DNA of 6,000 bases from an uncultured Paraprevotella sp. GTDB lineage: Bacteria; Bacteroidota; Bacteroidia; Bacteroidales; Bacteroidaceae. Positions 1-6,000 of the stretch are shown one piece after another (within the stretch, counting starts at the first letter, position 1; each line of letters begins with the position of its first letter). The position numbers were made by a program, and so were the translations under genes. The notes beneath the pieces are model-generated. The model made no database searches, had not been told where the DNA came from, and was given only the letters and a program-made list of their open reading frames with translations. The stretch is from NCBI GenBank assembly GCA_900770805.1, contig CAAGLP010000179.1, positions 1-6,000 of the forward strand. The letters run 5' to 3'.

Positions 1-25
1 CGATCTCATCGTGCTAATTGCGGTG

Positions 26-57
26 CAAAGGTATGACTTTTTCCTAAAACCTCCAAA
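26..57 (-). promoter_or_regulatory. Bacteroidetes-type promoter firing leftward out of the window
   Basis: On the minus strand there is a -33 TTTG box (54-57), a 20-base spacer, and a -7 box TACCTTTG (26-33) that matches the Bacteroidetes consensus TAnnTTTG exactly. Transcription should begin near position 19-21 and run left. A minus-strand ATG at 9-7 lies about ten bases downstream and could be the start of the next gene, but only three codons are visible, so no CDS is annotated. The promoter sits just beyond the glutamate dehydrogenase terminator, as expected for an independent leftward unit. Confidence 0.7.
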
Positions 58-88
58 CATTGAGGCAAAAATCTGCTTTCCGAAGAGC

Positions 89-141
89 AAAAAAGCACAA
101 AACAAGCATCCCCTCCCCCATATCGTGTGAGGGAAGGGATG
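89..141 (-). terminator. Rho-independent terminator of glutamate dehydrogenase
   Basis: The arms 107-119 and 129-141 form a 13-bp stem, extended to 14 by the pair 120/128, around a 7-base loop. Read on the plus strand the stem has two C/A mismatches; read as minus-strand RNA both become G-U wobbles and the stem is unbroken, so it works in the leftward direction. The minus strand beyond the stem is T-rich, with TTGTTTTG followed by six T at 94-89. It lies about 50 bases past the stop codon of the dehydrogenase gene. The tract is interrupted, so termination may be imperfect. Confidence 0.75.
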
Positions 142-192
142 GATATTAAGGGAAATTACATTCGCAAATAGCGCATCAGAAAGGAAGGGAAA

Positions 193-1533
193 TCACACCA
201 CGCCCTGAGCCATCATGGCACGAGCAACCTTCATGAAGCCTGCTACGTTGGCACCACGCACATAATTGACCGTTCCGTCCTCGCGCTCGCCATAGCGCAC
301 ACACTGGGTATGGATGCTATGCATTATCTCATGCAGACGCTTGTCCACATCCTCTGCACTCCATACTATATGGGCAGCATTCTGGCTCATTTCCAAACAA
401 CTGGTGGCCACACCACCTGCATTTACGGCCTTGCCCGGTGCGTAAAGTGTCTGGAGTTCCAGGAAGTGGTCGATGGCCTCAGGGGTACAACCCATATTGG
501 AGATTTCACCCACGCAGAGCACACCATTGTCGGTAAGGTTCTTTGCATCCTCGCCATTGAGCTCGTTCTGTGTGGCACAAGGCAAAGCAATGTCCACCTT
601 CTGTTCCCATGGACGACGGCCGGGGAAGAATGTGGCAGATGGATACTTCTCGGCATAGGGCTCAACTATATCATTGCCACTGGCACGCAGGTCAAGCATG
701 AAGTCTATCTTCTCGCCACTGATACCTTCGGGGTCGTAGACATAGCCATCGGGGCCACTAATTGTAACCACCTTGGCACCCATCTGTGTGGCCTTGGTGG
801 CGGCACCCCATGCCACATTACCGAATCCGCTGATGGCCACGGTCTTGCCCTCAATGCTGTGCCCTGCACGCTGAAGCATTTCACGCACAAAGTACAGGCC
901 TCCGAAACCAGTTGCCTCGGGACGTACAAGAGAGCCACCATAGTCAAGACCCTTGCCGGTGAGAACTCCACTGAAGTCGCGTGTCAGACGCTTGTATTGA
1001 CCAAAGAGATAGCCTATCTCCCTGGCACCCACACCGATATCACCGGCAGGAATATCTATTTCGGGACCTATATGACGGAAAAGCTCGCTCATAAAGGACT
1101 GACAGAAGCGCATAATCTCGCCATCGCTCTTGCCGCGTGGAGAGAAATCACTACCGCCCTTGCCTCCGCCCATAGGCAGAGTTGTGAGAGCATTCTTGAA
1201 AGTCTGCTCGAAACCCAGGAACTTCAGGATGCTGAGGTTCACACTGGCATGAAAACGAAGTCCACCCTTGTAGGGACCTATAGCGCTATTGTACTGGACA
1301 CGATATCCCAGATTAACCTGCACCTTGCCCTTGTCATCAACCCATGGAACTCGGAAGGTAATGATACGTTCCGGCTCTACAAGGCGTTCGAGCAATGAGG
1401 TGCGCTCCCATTCGGGATGCTGGTTATAAACATCTTCAATACTGACAAGTACTTCGCGTACAGCCTGGAGATACTCGCGTTCCCCTGGATGCTTGGCCTC
1501 CAGAGAGGTCATGAATTTTTCAATGTTCAGCAT
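193..1533 (-). CDS. gdhA: Hexameric glutamate dehydrogenase, NAD(P)-dependent
   Basis: A cytoplasmic enzyme that interconverts 2-oxoglutarate plus ammonia and glutamate using a nicotinamide coenzyme, linking nitrogen and carbon metabolism. The 446 residues equal the full length of the small hexameric bacterial class (about 445-450). Visible residues: substrate-site Lys89 in GPYKGG, Lys113, catalytic Lys125 within the glycine-rich LPMGGGKGG loop, and catalytic Asp165 in PAGDIG; from memory these coincide with the numbering of the Clostridium symbiosum enzyme. The coenzyme fold starts at GFGNVA (236-241), followed by SGPDG (259-263). These resemble the NAD-type C. symbiosum enzyme more than the GSGNVA/ASDSSG pattern of E. 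coli NADP enzyme, so coenzyme use is left open. The ATG at 1533 gives the usual N-terminus. It lies 28 bases after the barrel-protein gene; the nearest promoter-like match (TTTG at 1582-1585, TAGATGTT at 1557-1564, 17-base spacer) is weak, so co-transcription is likely. A strong hairpin terminator follows. Confidence 0.97.
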   Translation of the reverse strand: MLNIEKFMTSLEAKHPGEREYLQAVREVLVSIEDVYNQHPEWERTSLLERLVEPERIITFRVPWVDDKGKVQVNLGYRVQYNSAIGPYKGGLRFHASVNLSILKFLGFEQTFKNALTTLPMGGGKGGSDFSPRGKSDGEIMRFCQSFMSELFRHIGPEIDIPAGDIGVGAREIGYLFGQYKRLTRDFSGVLTGKGLDYGGSLVRPEATGFGGLYFVREMLQRAGHSIEGKTVAISGFGNVAWGAATKATQMGAKVVTISGPDGYVYDPEGISGEKIDFMLDLRASGNDIVEPYAEKYPSATFFPGRRPWEQKVDIALPCATQNELNGEDAKNLTDNGVLCVGEISNMGCTPEAIDHFLELQTLYAPGKAVNAGGVATSCLEMSQNAAHIVWSAEDVDKRLHEIMHSIHTQCVRYGEREDGTVNYVRGANVAGFMKVARAMMAQGVV

Positions 1534-1561
1534 GGTGAATGATTTTATTTAGGTGTAACAT

Positions 1562-2872
1562 CTATTTATCTTTGGCTGAGCCAAATCGTTTCAATACGAA
1601 GGAAGGAGAGCAACGGAAATATACTCCGAAACTGAATGGAGTGCGGAACTCTCCTGGTATGGTGTATGGTTCAGGATGGGTGTCGTCGGCCGGAAGCGCA
1701 AGCGAACCTGTCTTATATATATAGGCCTTTAGGTTTGCACCTATAGTGTAGGCATTGGCAAAGGTGCGCGAATATTCCAGACTTATCAAGCCCGTGTTCA
1801 TTCCATCGAAACGTCCACCGGCACGTTTTGTGCTGAGTGTGCCAAAATACTGGCTTCCGTATAGGGAACAGAAATCCTTGGCCGAGAAGAAACCTGCCGT
1901 TACACGGAGGTCGCGAATAAAGTCCACACTGGCCTTCACCCAAAGAGCAGGGCCATTCTTGAAAGGCCATAGATTACCACTCTGCTGAAGACAATACAAA
2001 GCCATGACCTCAGCCTGAACACAGGTAACTATGCGATTCCCTGGAGCCTTATACTCATAGCCCATACCCAAAGCTCCGTTGGCAATCGTCTGCACGCCCA
2101 TTTTGGTATTGTCCTGCTCCCCTCCTCTGTGCTGGATGACCAACTGAATGGGAATGTCCAGGCTATGCGTCCTATCCTCCTTCGTGCGTTTCCACACGTT
2201 GATATTCTGCGTCCATCCCACGGTAAATGCCTCCTGATGGGAGGATTCCTTGAAGATATAACTCTGCCAGTTCATCCACAGGTCGGAATGCCATCGCTTG
2301 GTGTCCACTATCATCTGGAAACCCATCTCCGGATCATCAGTCAGGATAAGTTCGGGATTGTACATGGGTTCTACAAAACCATGCGTCGCACCTCCATAGA
2401 TGTCTCCCACGGCAAGCGTAATACTCTTGAAACGAGCCGTAGCGCGAAAAAAAGGCAGGAGATGCGCACCTGACTGATACTGGTCGCCCTTCCAGGTGGC
2501 TATATCATGAAACACATAGCAGGGATACTTGTTGGCACCGGAATAAATGGTGGCATGAAGGCCGAGTTCCAGTTTTATCTCGTCAATGGGCGTGTAGGTT
2601 AGGCGTGGCTGAAGTCGAACACCTGGCAAGGAATAACCCCTCTGCACATTGCCGTCGAACTCATTATCCTTGAAAAAAGCCAAAGCCTCCAATTCTATGC
2701 CAAGCGTCTTAGTCTGTGTTGAATCAACCCTGTATGGCTGATACCCCATACGACGTGCCATATCGGCATTGGTTTGCAACGTCTGCCATATTCCTTCTGC
2801 GTCCTGAGCACCCGAAAACATGGCACACAGAGTAACGCAACAGAGTACTACAAGCCTTCTCATTAGATGCAT
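1562..2872 (-). CDS. Exported protein, probable outer-membrane beta-barrel, function unknown
   Basis: I do not recognise a named family. The 436-residue product begins with a signal peptide: an RR pair at 5-6, a hydrophobic core at about 7-19, and likely cleavage near Ser-Gly-Ala (20-22). There is no lipobox. The mature part has many short stretches of alternating polar and hydrophobic or aromatic residues separated by Gly, Asn and Asp turns, for example at about 100-110, 151-158, 239-247, 263-274, 281-292, 309-328, 361-388 and 412-428. This is the look of an outer-membrane beta-barrel. A porin-like or transport role is possible but not shown. The C-terminus continues past the last candidate strand to a charged GSAKDK tail instead of ending in Phe. 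The start may be the ATG at 2872 or the one three codons later at 2863, which gives a more standard signal peptide and a longer leader. Its own promoter lies at 2892-2923, and glutamate dehydrogenase follows 28 bases downstream. Confidence 0.8.
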   Translation of the reverse strand: MHLMRRLVVLCCVTLCAMFSGAQDAEGIWQTLQTNADMARRMGYQPYRVDSTQTKTLGIELEALAFFKDNEFDGNVQRGYSLPGVRLQPRLTYTPIDEIKLELGLHATIYSGANKYPCYVFHDIATWKGDQYQSGAHLLPFFRATARFKSITLAVGDIYGGATHGFVEPMYNPELILTDDPEMGFQMIVDTKRWHSDLWMNWQSYIFKESSHQEAFTVGWTQNINVWKRTKEDRTHSLDIPIQLVIQHRGGEQDNTKMGVQTIANGALGMGYEYKAPGNRIVTCVQAEVMALYCLQQSGNLWPFKNGPALWVKASVDFIRDLRVTAGFFSAKDFCSLYGSQYFGTLSTKRAGGRFDGMNTGLISLEYSRTFANAYTIGANLKAYIYKTGSLALPADDTHPEPYTIPGEFRTPFSFGVYFRCSPSFVLKRFGSAKDK

Positions 2873-2891
2873 TTATGCTTCTTTTTCTGTG

Positions 2892-2923
2892 CTAAGTTAC
2901 GAAGAAAAGGCCAATCACACAAA
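2892..2923 (-). promoter_or_regulatory. Promoter of the barrel-protein gene (and probably gdhA)
   Basis: The minus strand has TTTG at 2920-2923, a 20-base spacer, and TAACTTAG at 2892-2899, one mismatch from the Bacteroidetes -7 consensus TAnnTTTG. The expected start site is near 2885-2887. That leaves a leader of about 13 bases to the ATG at 2872, or about 22 to the ATG at 2863. No terminator is seen between the barrel gene and gdhA, so this promoter may serve both. Confidence 0.6.
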
Positions 2924-2939
2924 GTTTCCGGCATTTATT

Positions 2940-2970
2940 TTTGCATTACACGCGGTTATTCCTATATTTG
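2940..2970 (+). promoter_or_regulatory. Promoter of the dihydrouridine synthase gene; predicted leaderless start
   Basis: TTTG at 2940-2943, a 19-base spacer, and TATATTTG at 2963-2970 match the Bacteroidetes promoter consensus at every defined base. The ATG at 2979 starts only eight bases after the -7 box. Transcription should begin about 4-8 bases after the box, so the mRNA would have a leader of zero to a few bases. The downstream genes show no promoter of their own, so this may drive the whole rightward cluster. Confidence 0.75.
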
Positions 2971-2978
2971 TAGACAGA

Positions 2979-3920
2979 ATGGATAAGCAACTTCACTTTG
3001 CCCCCTTGCAGGGGTACACAGATTTCGAGTACAGAAGGATTCACGCCCGCCATTGTGGTGGTGTGGACTCTTATTATACACCATTCATCAGATGGGAAAA
3101 GGGAGGGGTACGCGACAAGGACATAAAAGACATCTTACCCGAGAACAACGAAGGCCTGCATCTGATTCCGCAAATCATCTGTGCCGACACCGACGAATTC
3201 AACCGTTTGGCTGATGTTATCCAAGAACACGGATACGGAGAAATGGATCTCAATATGGGATGCCCTGCCCCCATGCAGACAAAACTGATGCGCGGAAGCG
3301 GCATACTTCCCCACCCCATGCGTGTGGCTGCCTTGCTGAAGGAAATGGAACGAAGACCAGAAGTAGGTTTCTCCATCAAAATGCGTCTGGGGTTGGAAAA
3401 CACTGACGAATGGAAGGAACTGGCCGACATGCTGAACTCCTCCTGTCTGAAACACCTCACCCTGCATCCGCGTGTGGGAAAACAGATGTATAAGGGCAAT
3501 GTGCACATGGATGCCTTCCAGGAAGCGTACAATGCCATTAACATACCTCTTGTATATAATGGCGACTTGGCAACGCCAAACGATATCAGCACACTATCCG
3601 AAAGATTTCCCAAACTACACGGCATAATGATAGGGCGCGGTCTGTTGGCACGTCCCACCCTGGCAATGGAATCCGTACAAGGGCATGAAATGTCTGCCCA
3701 GGAACGTATTTCCATACTGAACGTCATGCACGAGGACATGCTCGACTTCTGTACCAAAAAATACAAGGTAGATTCACAAATTCTCTTGCACATACATGCC
3801 TTTTGGGAGTATCAGGAGAGCCAACTCGAGCGCAAGACATGGAAAAAGATAATGAAGGCGGGCAACATGAAGAACTACCTTGAAGCAATAAGGAAAATAT
3901 CGTTTTCCGACCTCACATAG
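2979..3920 (+). CDS. tRNA-dihydrouridine synthase family protein
   Basis: A flavoenzyme that reduces specific uridines in tRNA to dihydrouridine using FMN and a reduced nicotinamide coenzyme, acting in the cytoplasm. The 313 residues fit the Dus family (about 310-350). Motifs in order: FMN-binding APLQGYTD at 8-15; NMGCP at 92-96 with catalytic Cys95; Lys102 before GSGIL; SIKMRLG at 132-138 with Lys134 and Arg136; HPRVGKQMYKG at 163-173, the counterpart of the usual HGRT-x-x-Q-x-Y; YNGD at 193-196; and the phosphate-binding GIMIGRGLLARP at 215-226. A short helical C-terminal domain follows. The reading frame is open upstream to 2820, but the ATG at 2979 is preferred because the family begins just before the APxxGxTD motif and a consensus promoter ends at 2970. 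The exact Dus subfamily and target uridine cannot be read from the sequence. The next gene starts 40 bases downstream with no terminator in between. Confidence 0.95.
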   Translation: MDKQLHFAPLQGYTDFEYRRIHARHCGGVDSYYTPFIRWEKGGVRDKDIKDILPENNEGLHLIPQIICADTDEFNRLADVIQEHGYGEMDLNMGCPAPMQTKLMRGSGILPHPMRVAALLKEMERRPEVGFSIKMRLGLENTDEWKELADMLNSSCLKHLTLHPRVGKQMYKGNVHMDAFQEAYNAINIPLVYNGDLATPNDISTLSERFPKLHGIMIGRGLLARPTLAMESVQGHEMSAQERISILNVMHEDMLDFCTKKYKVDSQILLHIHAFWEYQESQLERKTWKKIMKAGNMKNYLEAIRKISFSDLT

Positions 3921-3960
3921 CCATACAACAACAAAGCATTTCAATAAATAACACACACAT

Positions 3961-4449
3961 ATGAAAAAGACTATTCTCATCCTAGCCTTTGCCCTTACAT
4001 GCATTTGGGCGAATGCACAGACACAACTCCCCAAAGTTTACAACGAGAAAATCGACCCTATCACACAGATTGACAAGGCCGTAGCCAAGGCCGCCAAGGC
4101 AAAGAAGAACGTCATCGTGCAACTGGGAGGCAACTGGTGCATCTGGTGCCTGAGGTTTGCCGACTTCATCACAAAGGACGCTGACATCAAGGCTACAATA
4201 GACCAGAACTACGAGTATATCCACGTAAATATTCCACGTCGTGGCACTCCTCAGTACGAGGCCGCAGCCCCCTTGCAGAAACGTTTGGACAATGCCGGTC
4301 GTTTCGGTTATCCTGTACTTGTAGTCCTCAGCCCCTCGGGCAAGGTGTTGCACATTCAGGACAGTAGTTTCCTTGAGTCAGGCAACAGTTATGACCAGGC
4401 CAAAGTGCTTCGCTTCCTAAAGAACTGGACTCCAGAGGCCGTAAAATAA
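3961..4449 (+). CDS. Exported thioredoxin-fold protein with CIWC active site
   Basis: The 162-residue product has a clear signal peptide (MKK, hydrophobic core, likely cleavage at ANA|Q after residue 19), so it should act in the periplasm. The mature part of about 143 residues has a thioredoxin fold like the Thioredoxin_7 group: an alpha-helical lead with an Ala/Lys-rich stretch (39-49), the strand VIVQLGG, then the active site WCIWC with Cys60 and Cys63. The family cis-proline is Pro118 in GYPVLVVL. The C-terminal helix ends in a Lys-Asn-Trp-Thr-Pro segment. The two active-site cysteines suggest a dithiol-disulfide reductase or exchange role. The partner and direction of electron flow are not shown, and no DsbD-like reductant is seen in the window. 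No promoter is evident in the 40 bases after the dihydrouridine synthase gene, so it is probably in the same transcript. Its stop codon overlaps an ATG (TAATG) that opens a 15-codon ORF. Confidence 0.88.
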   Translation: MKKTILILAFALTCIWANAQTQLPKVYNEKIDPITQIDKAVAKAAKAKKNVIVQLGGNWCIWCLRFADFITKDADIKATIDQNYEYIHVNIPRRGTPQYEAAAPLQKRLDNAGRFGYPVLVVLSPSGKVLHIQDSSFLESGNSYDQAKVLRFLKNWTPEAVK

Positions 4450-4496
4450 TGAAGAGCGAATATACACTATTATTAATTAAGCCAAGAACAATATAG
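4449..4496 (+). other. 15-codon ORF bridging two genes by stop/start overlaps
   Basis: The stop of the thioredoxin-like gene overlaps an ATG as TAATG (4447-4451). The resulting 15-codon frame ends with a TAG that overlaps the GTG start of the DUF4251 gene as TAGTG (4494-4498). The predicted peptide is MKSEYTLLLIKPRTI. There is no independent evidence that it is translated. It could carry ribosomes across the 46-base gap as a coupling device, or it could be chance in a short AT-rich stretch. Confidence 0.2.
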
Positions 4497-4960
4497 TGAT
4501 TAAAAGAAACTGTTTCTATTTGTACACAACGGCACTGGCCATCATGCTCCTCACACTATGTATGCCGTCAATGGCCGCCACCCTTCAGGATAACCTGAAG
4601 GCAGACACCGCAGACTTTTGCATAGACATCAACTATATGATGCCACAACGTTACCCCACACGCGCCGTAAACGATTTCTCTCTTTGCCTAAAGAACGACA
4701 CCGTCATCTCACACCTCCCATATATGGGACAGGCTCATCGCTCCACCTATGGCAATACAGACGGTCTCAACTTCAAACTCCCAATCACCAACAAGAGTGT
4801 GAAGTCTGGCAAAAAAGGAAAAACTATCATTAAATTCACATGCAAGCACTCCACCGACACATACGATTTCAAGATTGAAATCTACCCCGACGGAGGAGCA
4901 TATATAAACCTCGCCCCCTCCTATGCCGACCGCATTGGCTATAAGGGTGAATGGAAATAA
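4496..4960 (+). CDS. Exported DUF4251 domain protein
   Basis: The 154-residue product resembles the DUF4251 family of Bacteroidetes, small exported proteins of unknown function. After a signal peptide (KR near the start, hydrophobic core at about 7-22, likely cleavage at SMA|A after residue 27) the family pattern appears: FSLCLKNDTVISHLPYMGQA at 61-80, a GLNFKLPI strand at 90-97, a Lys/Gly-rich turn at 103-109, a beta pair through 110-130, PDGGAYINL at 131-139, and the terminal IGYKGEW. Three cysteines remain in the mature chain (42, 64, 116); since the preceding gene encodes an exported thiol protein, a redox link is conceivable but unproven. The GTG at 4496 is chosen because it gives a complete signal peptide; the next in-frame ATG at 4544 would leave a truncated one. 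There is no lipobox. No promoter is seen in the 46-base gap upstream. Confidence 0.8.
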   Translation: MIKRNCFYLYTTALAIMLLTLCMPSMAATLQDNLKADTADFCIDINYMMPQRYPTRAVNDFSLCLKNDTVISHLPYMGQAHRSTYGNTDGLNFKLPITNKSVKSGKKGKTIIKFTCKHSTDTYDFKIEIYPDGGAYINLAPSYADRIGYKGEWK

Positions 4961-4988
4961 ACACTAATCAATCATATATATTCATACA

Positions 4989-6000
4989 ATGAAGAAAACC
5001 ATTATCACCGCCACCATGGCTCTTACTATGAGCCTTGGTGCAGTAGCGCAGACAAGCAATCCTCTATTGGAGCGCCGCTTCAACACTCCCTACGAAATCG
5101 CTCCATTTGAGAAGATTACCACCGAGAACTATCGCGAAGCGTTCCTCCGTGGCATGGAGGAGCAGAAGAAGGAAATCGACGCCATTGTTACCAACGCCGA
5201 TGCGCCATCATTTGAAAACATCATTGTTGCTCTCGACGAATCCGGCCAGCTGCTCAGCCGCACCTCTGGTGTGTTCTACGGATTAAGCCGTTCATGCTCC
5301 ACACCAGAGTATCAGCAGTTGGAAAGCGAACTCTCTCCCCTGCTCTCAGCTCATAGCGACTATATCAACATGAACGAGGCTCTGTTCCAGCGAGTCAAGA
5401 CTGTGTACGACAAGATGGAGACCCTGAACCTCAATACCGAACAGAAGCGTCTTCTCGACAAGACTTACAAGGGTTTTGTGCGTGGCGGTGCTCTCCTGGG
5501 CGAGGATGCCAAGAAGAAGATCTCTGAAATCAATCTTCAGTTGGCCAAGTTGCAATTGCAATTCACACAGAACCTCTTGCACGACACCAACAACACCTAT
5601 GTCACCGTTTCCGATGTAAAGGACCTCGAAGGCTTGTCGGAAGGCGACATACAGAAGGCTGCTGCTCTGGCAGAGCGTACTGGCGCCAAGGGTCAGTACC
5701 GTTTCAACATGCAGCGCCCCAGTTGCAACCCCGTACTCCAGTATGCCAAGAACCGCGAGCTTCGCCGTCAGGTGTACGAGATGTACAACAACCGTTGCAA
5801 CCACGGCGACAAGTACGACAACAAGGCCATCTCGGCTCAAATCGTAGAGTTGCGTCTGGAGTTGGCTAAGATTAAGGGTTTCAACACCTTTGCCGACATG
5901 CAATTGGAGACTCGCATGGCCAAGAAGCCCGAGAATGTTTACAACCTGCTCGACCAGATTTGGACACCTGCCGTGGAGGCTGCCGAGCGCGAACTGGACG
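4989..6000 (+). CDS. dcp: M3-family peptidyl-dipeptidase (Dcp-like), N-terminal half, cut by window edge
   Basis: A zinc metallopeptidase of the oligopeptidase/Dcp group that would remove dipeptides from the C-termini of peptides. The frame is open from the ATG at 4989 to the right edge, giving 337 residues of an expected 680-700. A signal peptide (MKK, hydrophobic core, cleavage near AVA|Q after residue 20) predicts a periplasmic enzyme. The visible N-terminal helical domain follows the Dcp pattern: NPLL at 24-27, PYEIAPFEKI at 34-43, YREAFLRGMEEQ at 48-59, then APSFENIIVALDESGQLLSR at 72-91. The zinc site (HEXXH and the downstream Glu) lies beyond the window, so catalytic competence cannot be confirmed. 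It begins 28 bases after the DUF4251 stop with no promoter in the AT-rich gap, so it is probably the fourth gene of the rightward transcript. The periplasmic peptidase and the two small exported proteins together suggest an envelope protein or peptide turnover theme, which is inference. Confidence 0.92.
   Translation, partial: MKKTIITATMALTMSLGAVAQTSNPLLERRFNTPYEIAPFEKITTENYREAFLRGMEEQKKEIDAIVTNADAPSFENIIVALDESGQLLSRTSGVFYGLSRSCSTPEYQQLESELSPLLSAHSDYINMNEALFQRVKTVYDKMETLNLNTEQKRLLDKTYKGFVRGGALLGEDAKKKISEINLQLAKLQLQFTQNLLHDTNNTYVTVSDVKDLEGLSEGDIQKAAALAERTGAKGQYRFNMQRPSCNPVLQYAKNRELRRQVYEMYNNRCNHGDKYDNKAISAQIVELRLELAKIKGFNTFADMQLETRMAKKPENVYNLLDQIWTPAVEAAERELD

Noticed and set aside
310..1398. 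A 362-codon open frame on the plus strand opposite gdhA
   Set aside because: It lies in exact codon register with gdhA on the other strand, so it is open only because the dehydrogenase rarely uses the Leu and Ser codons whose complements are stops. The translation has no recognisable domain, while gdhA is unmistakable.
1555..1623. Possible private promoter of gdhA (TTTG 1582-1585 with TAGATGTT, or TATATTTC at 1616-1623)
   Set aside because: The first has a 17-base spacer and two mismatches in the -7 box; the second has no TTTG box at the right distance. Neither is good enough to annotate.
2820..2978. N-terminal extension of the dihydrouridine synthase by 53 codons
   Set aside because: It overlaps the start of the divergent gene and covers both promoters, and the extra residues do not resemble the family, which starts just before APxxGxTD.
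3074..3793. A 239-codon open frame antisense to the dihydrouridine synthase
   Set aside because: It lies within a gene with clear family motifs and its Ser/Arg/Pro-rich translation looks like a shadow frame.
4514..4544. Promoter-like TCTATTTG at 4514-4521 with an alternative ATG at 4544 for the DUF4251 gene
   Set aside because: There is no TTTG box at the required distance, and the ATG start would remove most of the signal peptide that the GTG start supplies intact.
4961..4988. TATATATA stretch before the M3 peptidase as a promoter
   Set aside because: It lacks the TTTG end of the -7 box and any spaced -33 box; AT-rich gaps are common here.
5346..5903. A 185-codon open frame antisense to the M3 peptidase
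   Set aside because: The Leu/Val-rich translation is the mirror of the peptidase helices; the plus-strand frame is continuous to the window edge and matches Dcp.

Overview
The window looks like chromosomal DNA of a Bacteroidales bacterium, most likely a Prevotella-type organism. The evidence is three promoters that fit the Bacteroidetes pattern (TTTG, a 19-20 base spacer, then TAnnTTTG), start codons without Shine-Dalgarno sequences, a DUF4251 protein (a family typical of Bacteroidetes), and signal peptides ending in a short Ala-x-Ala type site followed by Gln. The genus is inferred from style only; there is no rRNA or marker gene to fix it.

Layout: positions 1-192 are intergenic. They hold a promoter that fires leftward out of the window (26-57) and a strong hairpin terminator for the gene on its right (89-141). 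A leftward pair follows: hexameric glutamate dehydrogenase (193-1533) and, just upstream of it in the transcript, an exported protein that looks like an outer-membrane beta-barrel (1562-2872). Only 28 bases separate them and no convincing promoter lies between, so they may share a transcript that starts at about 2886.

The 106 bases between 2872 and 2979 carry back-to-back divergent promoters. The rightward one drives a tRNA-dihydrouridine synthase (2979-3920) and lies so close to the start codon that the mRNA is predicted to be leaderless or nearly so. Three exported proteins follow on the same strand with short gaps (40, 46 and 28 bases) and no recognisable promoter or terminator: a thioredoxin-fold protein with a CIWC active site (3961-4449), a DUF4251 protein with a GTG start (4496-4960), and the N-terminal half of an M3-family peptidyl-dipeptidase of the Dcp type that runs off the right edge (4989-6000+).

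Together the region covers nitrogen metabolism (glutamate dehydrogenase), tRNA modification, and envelope functions (redox protein, peptide breakdown, barrel protein). I see no mobile element, CRISPR array, tRNA, rRNA or defence system. I found no clear new biological system. The most interesting points are the predicted leaderless mRNA, a 15-codon ORF that exactly bridges two genes by TAATG and TAGTG overlaps, and the unstudied barrel protein linked to glutamate dehydrogenase.
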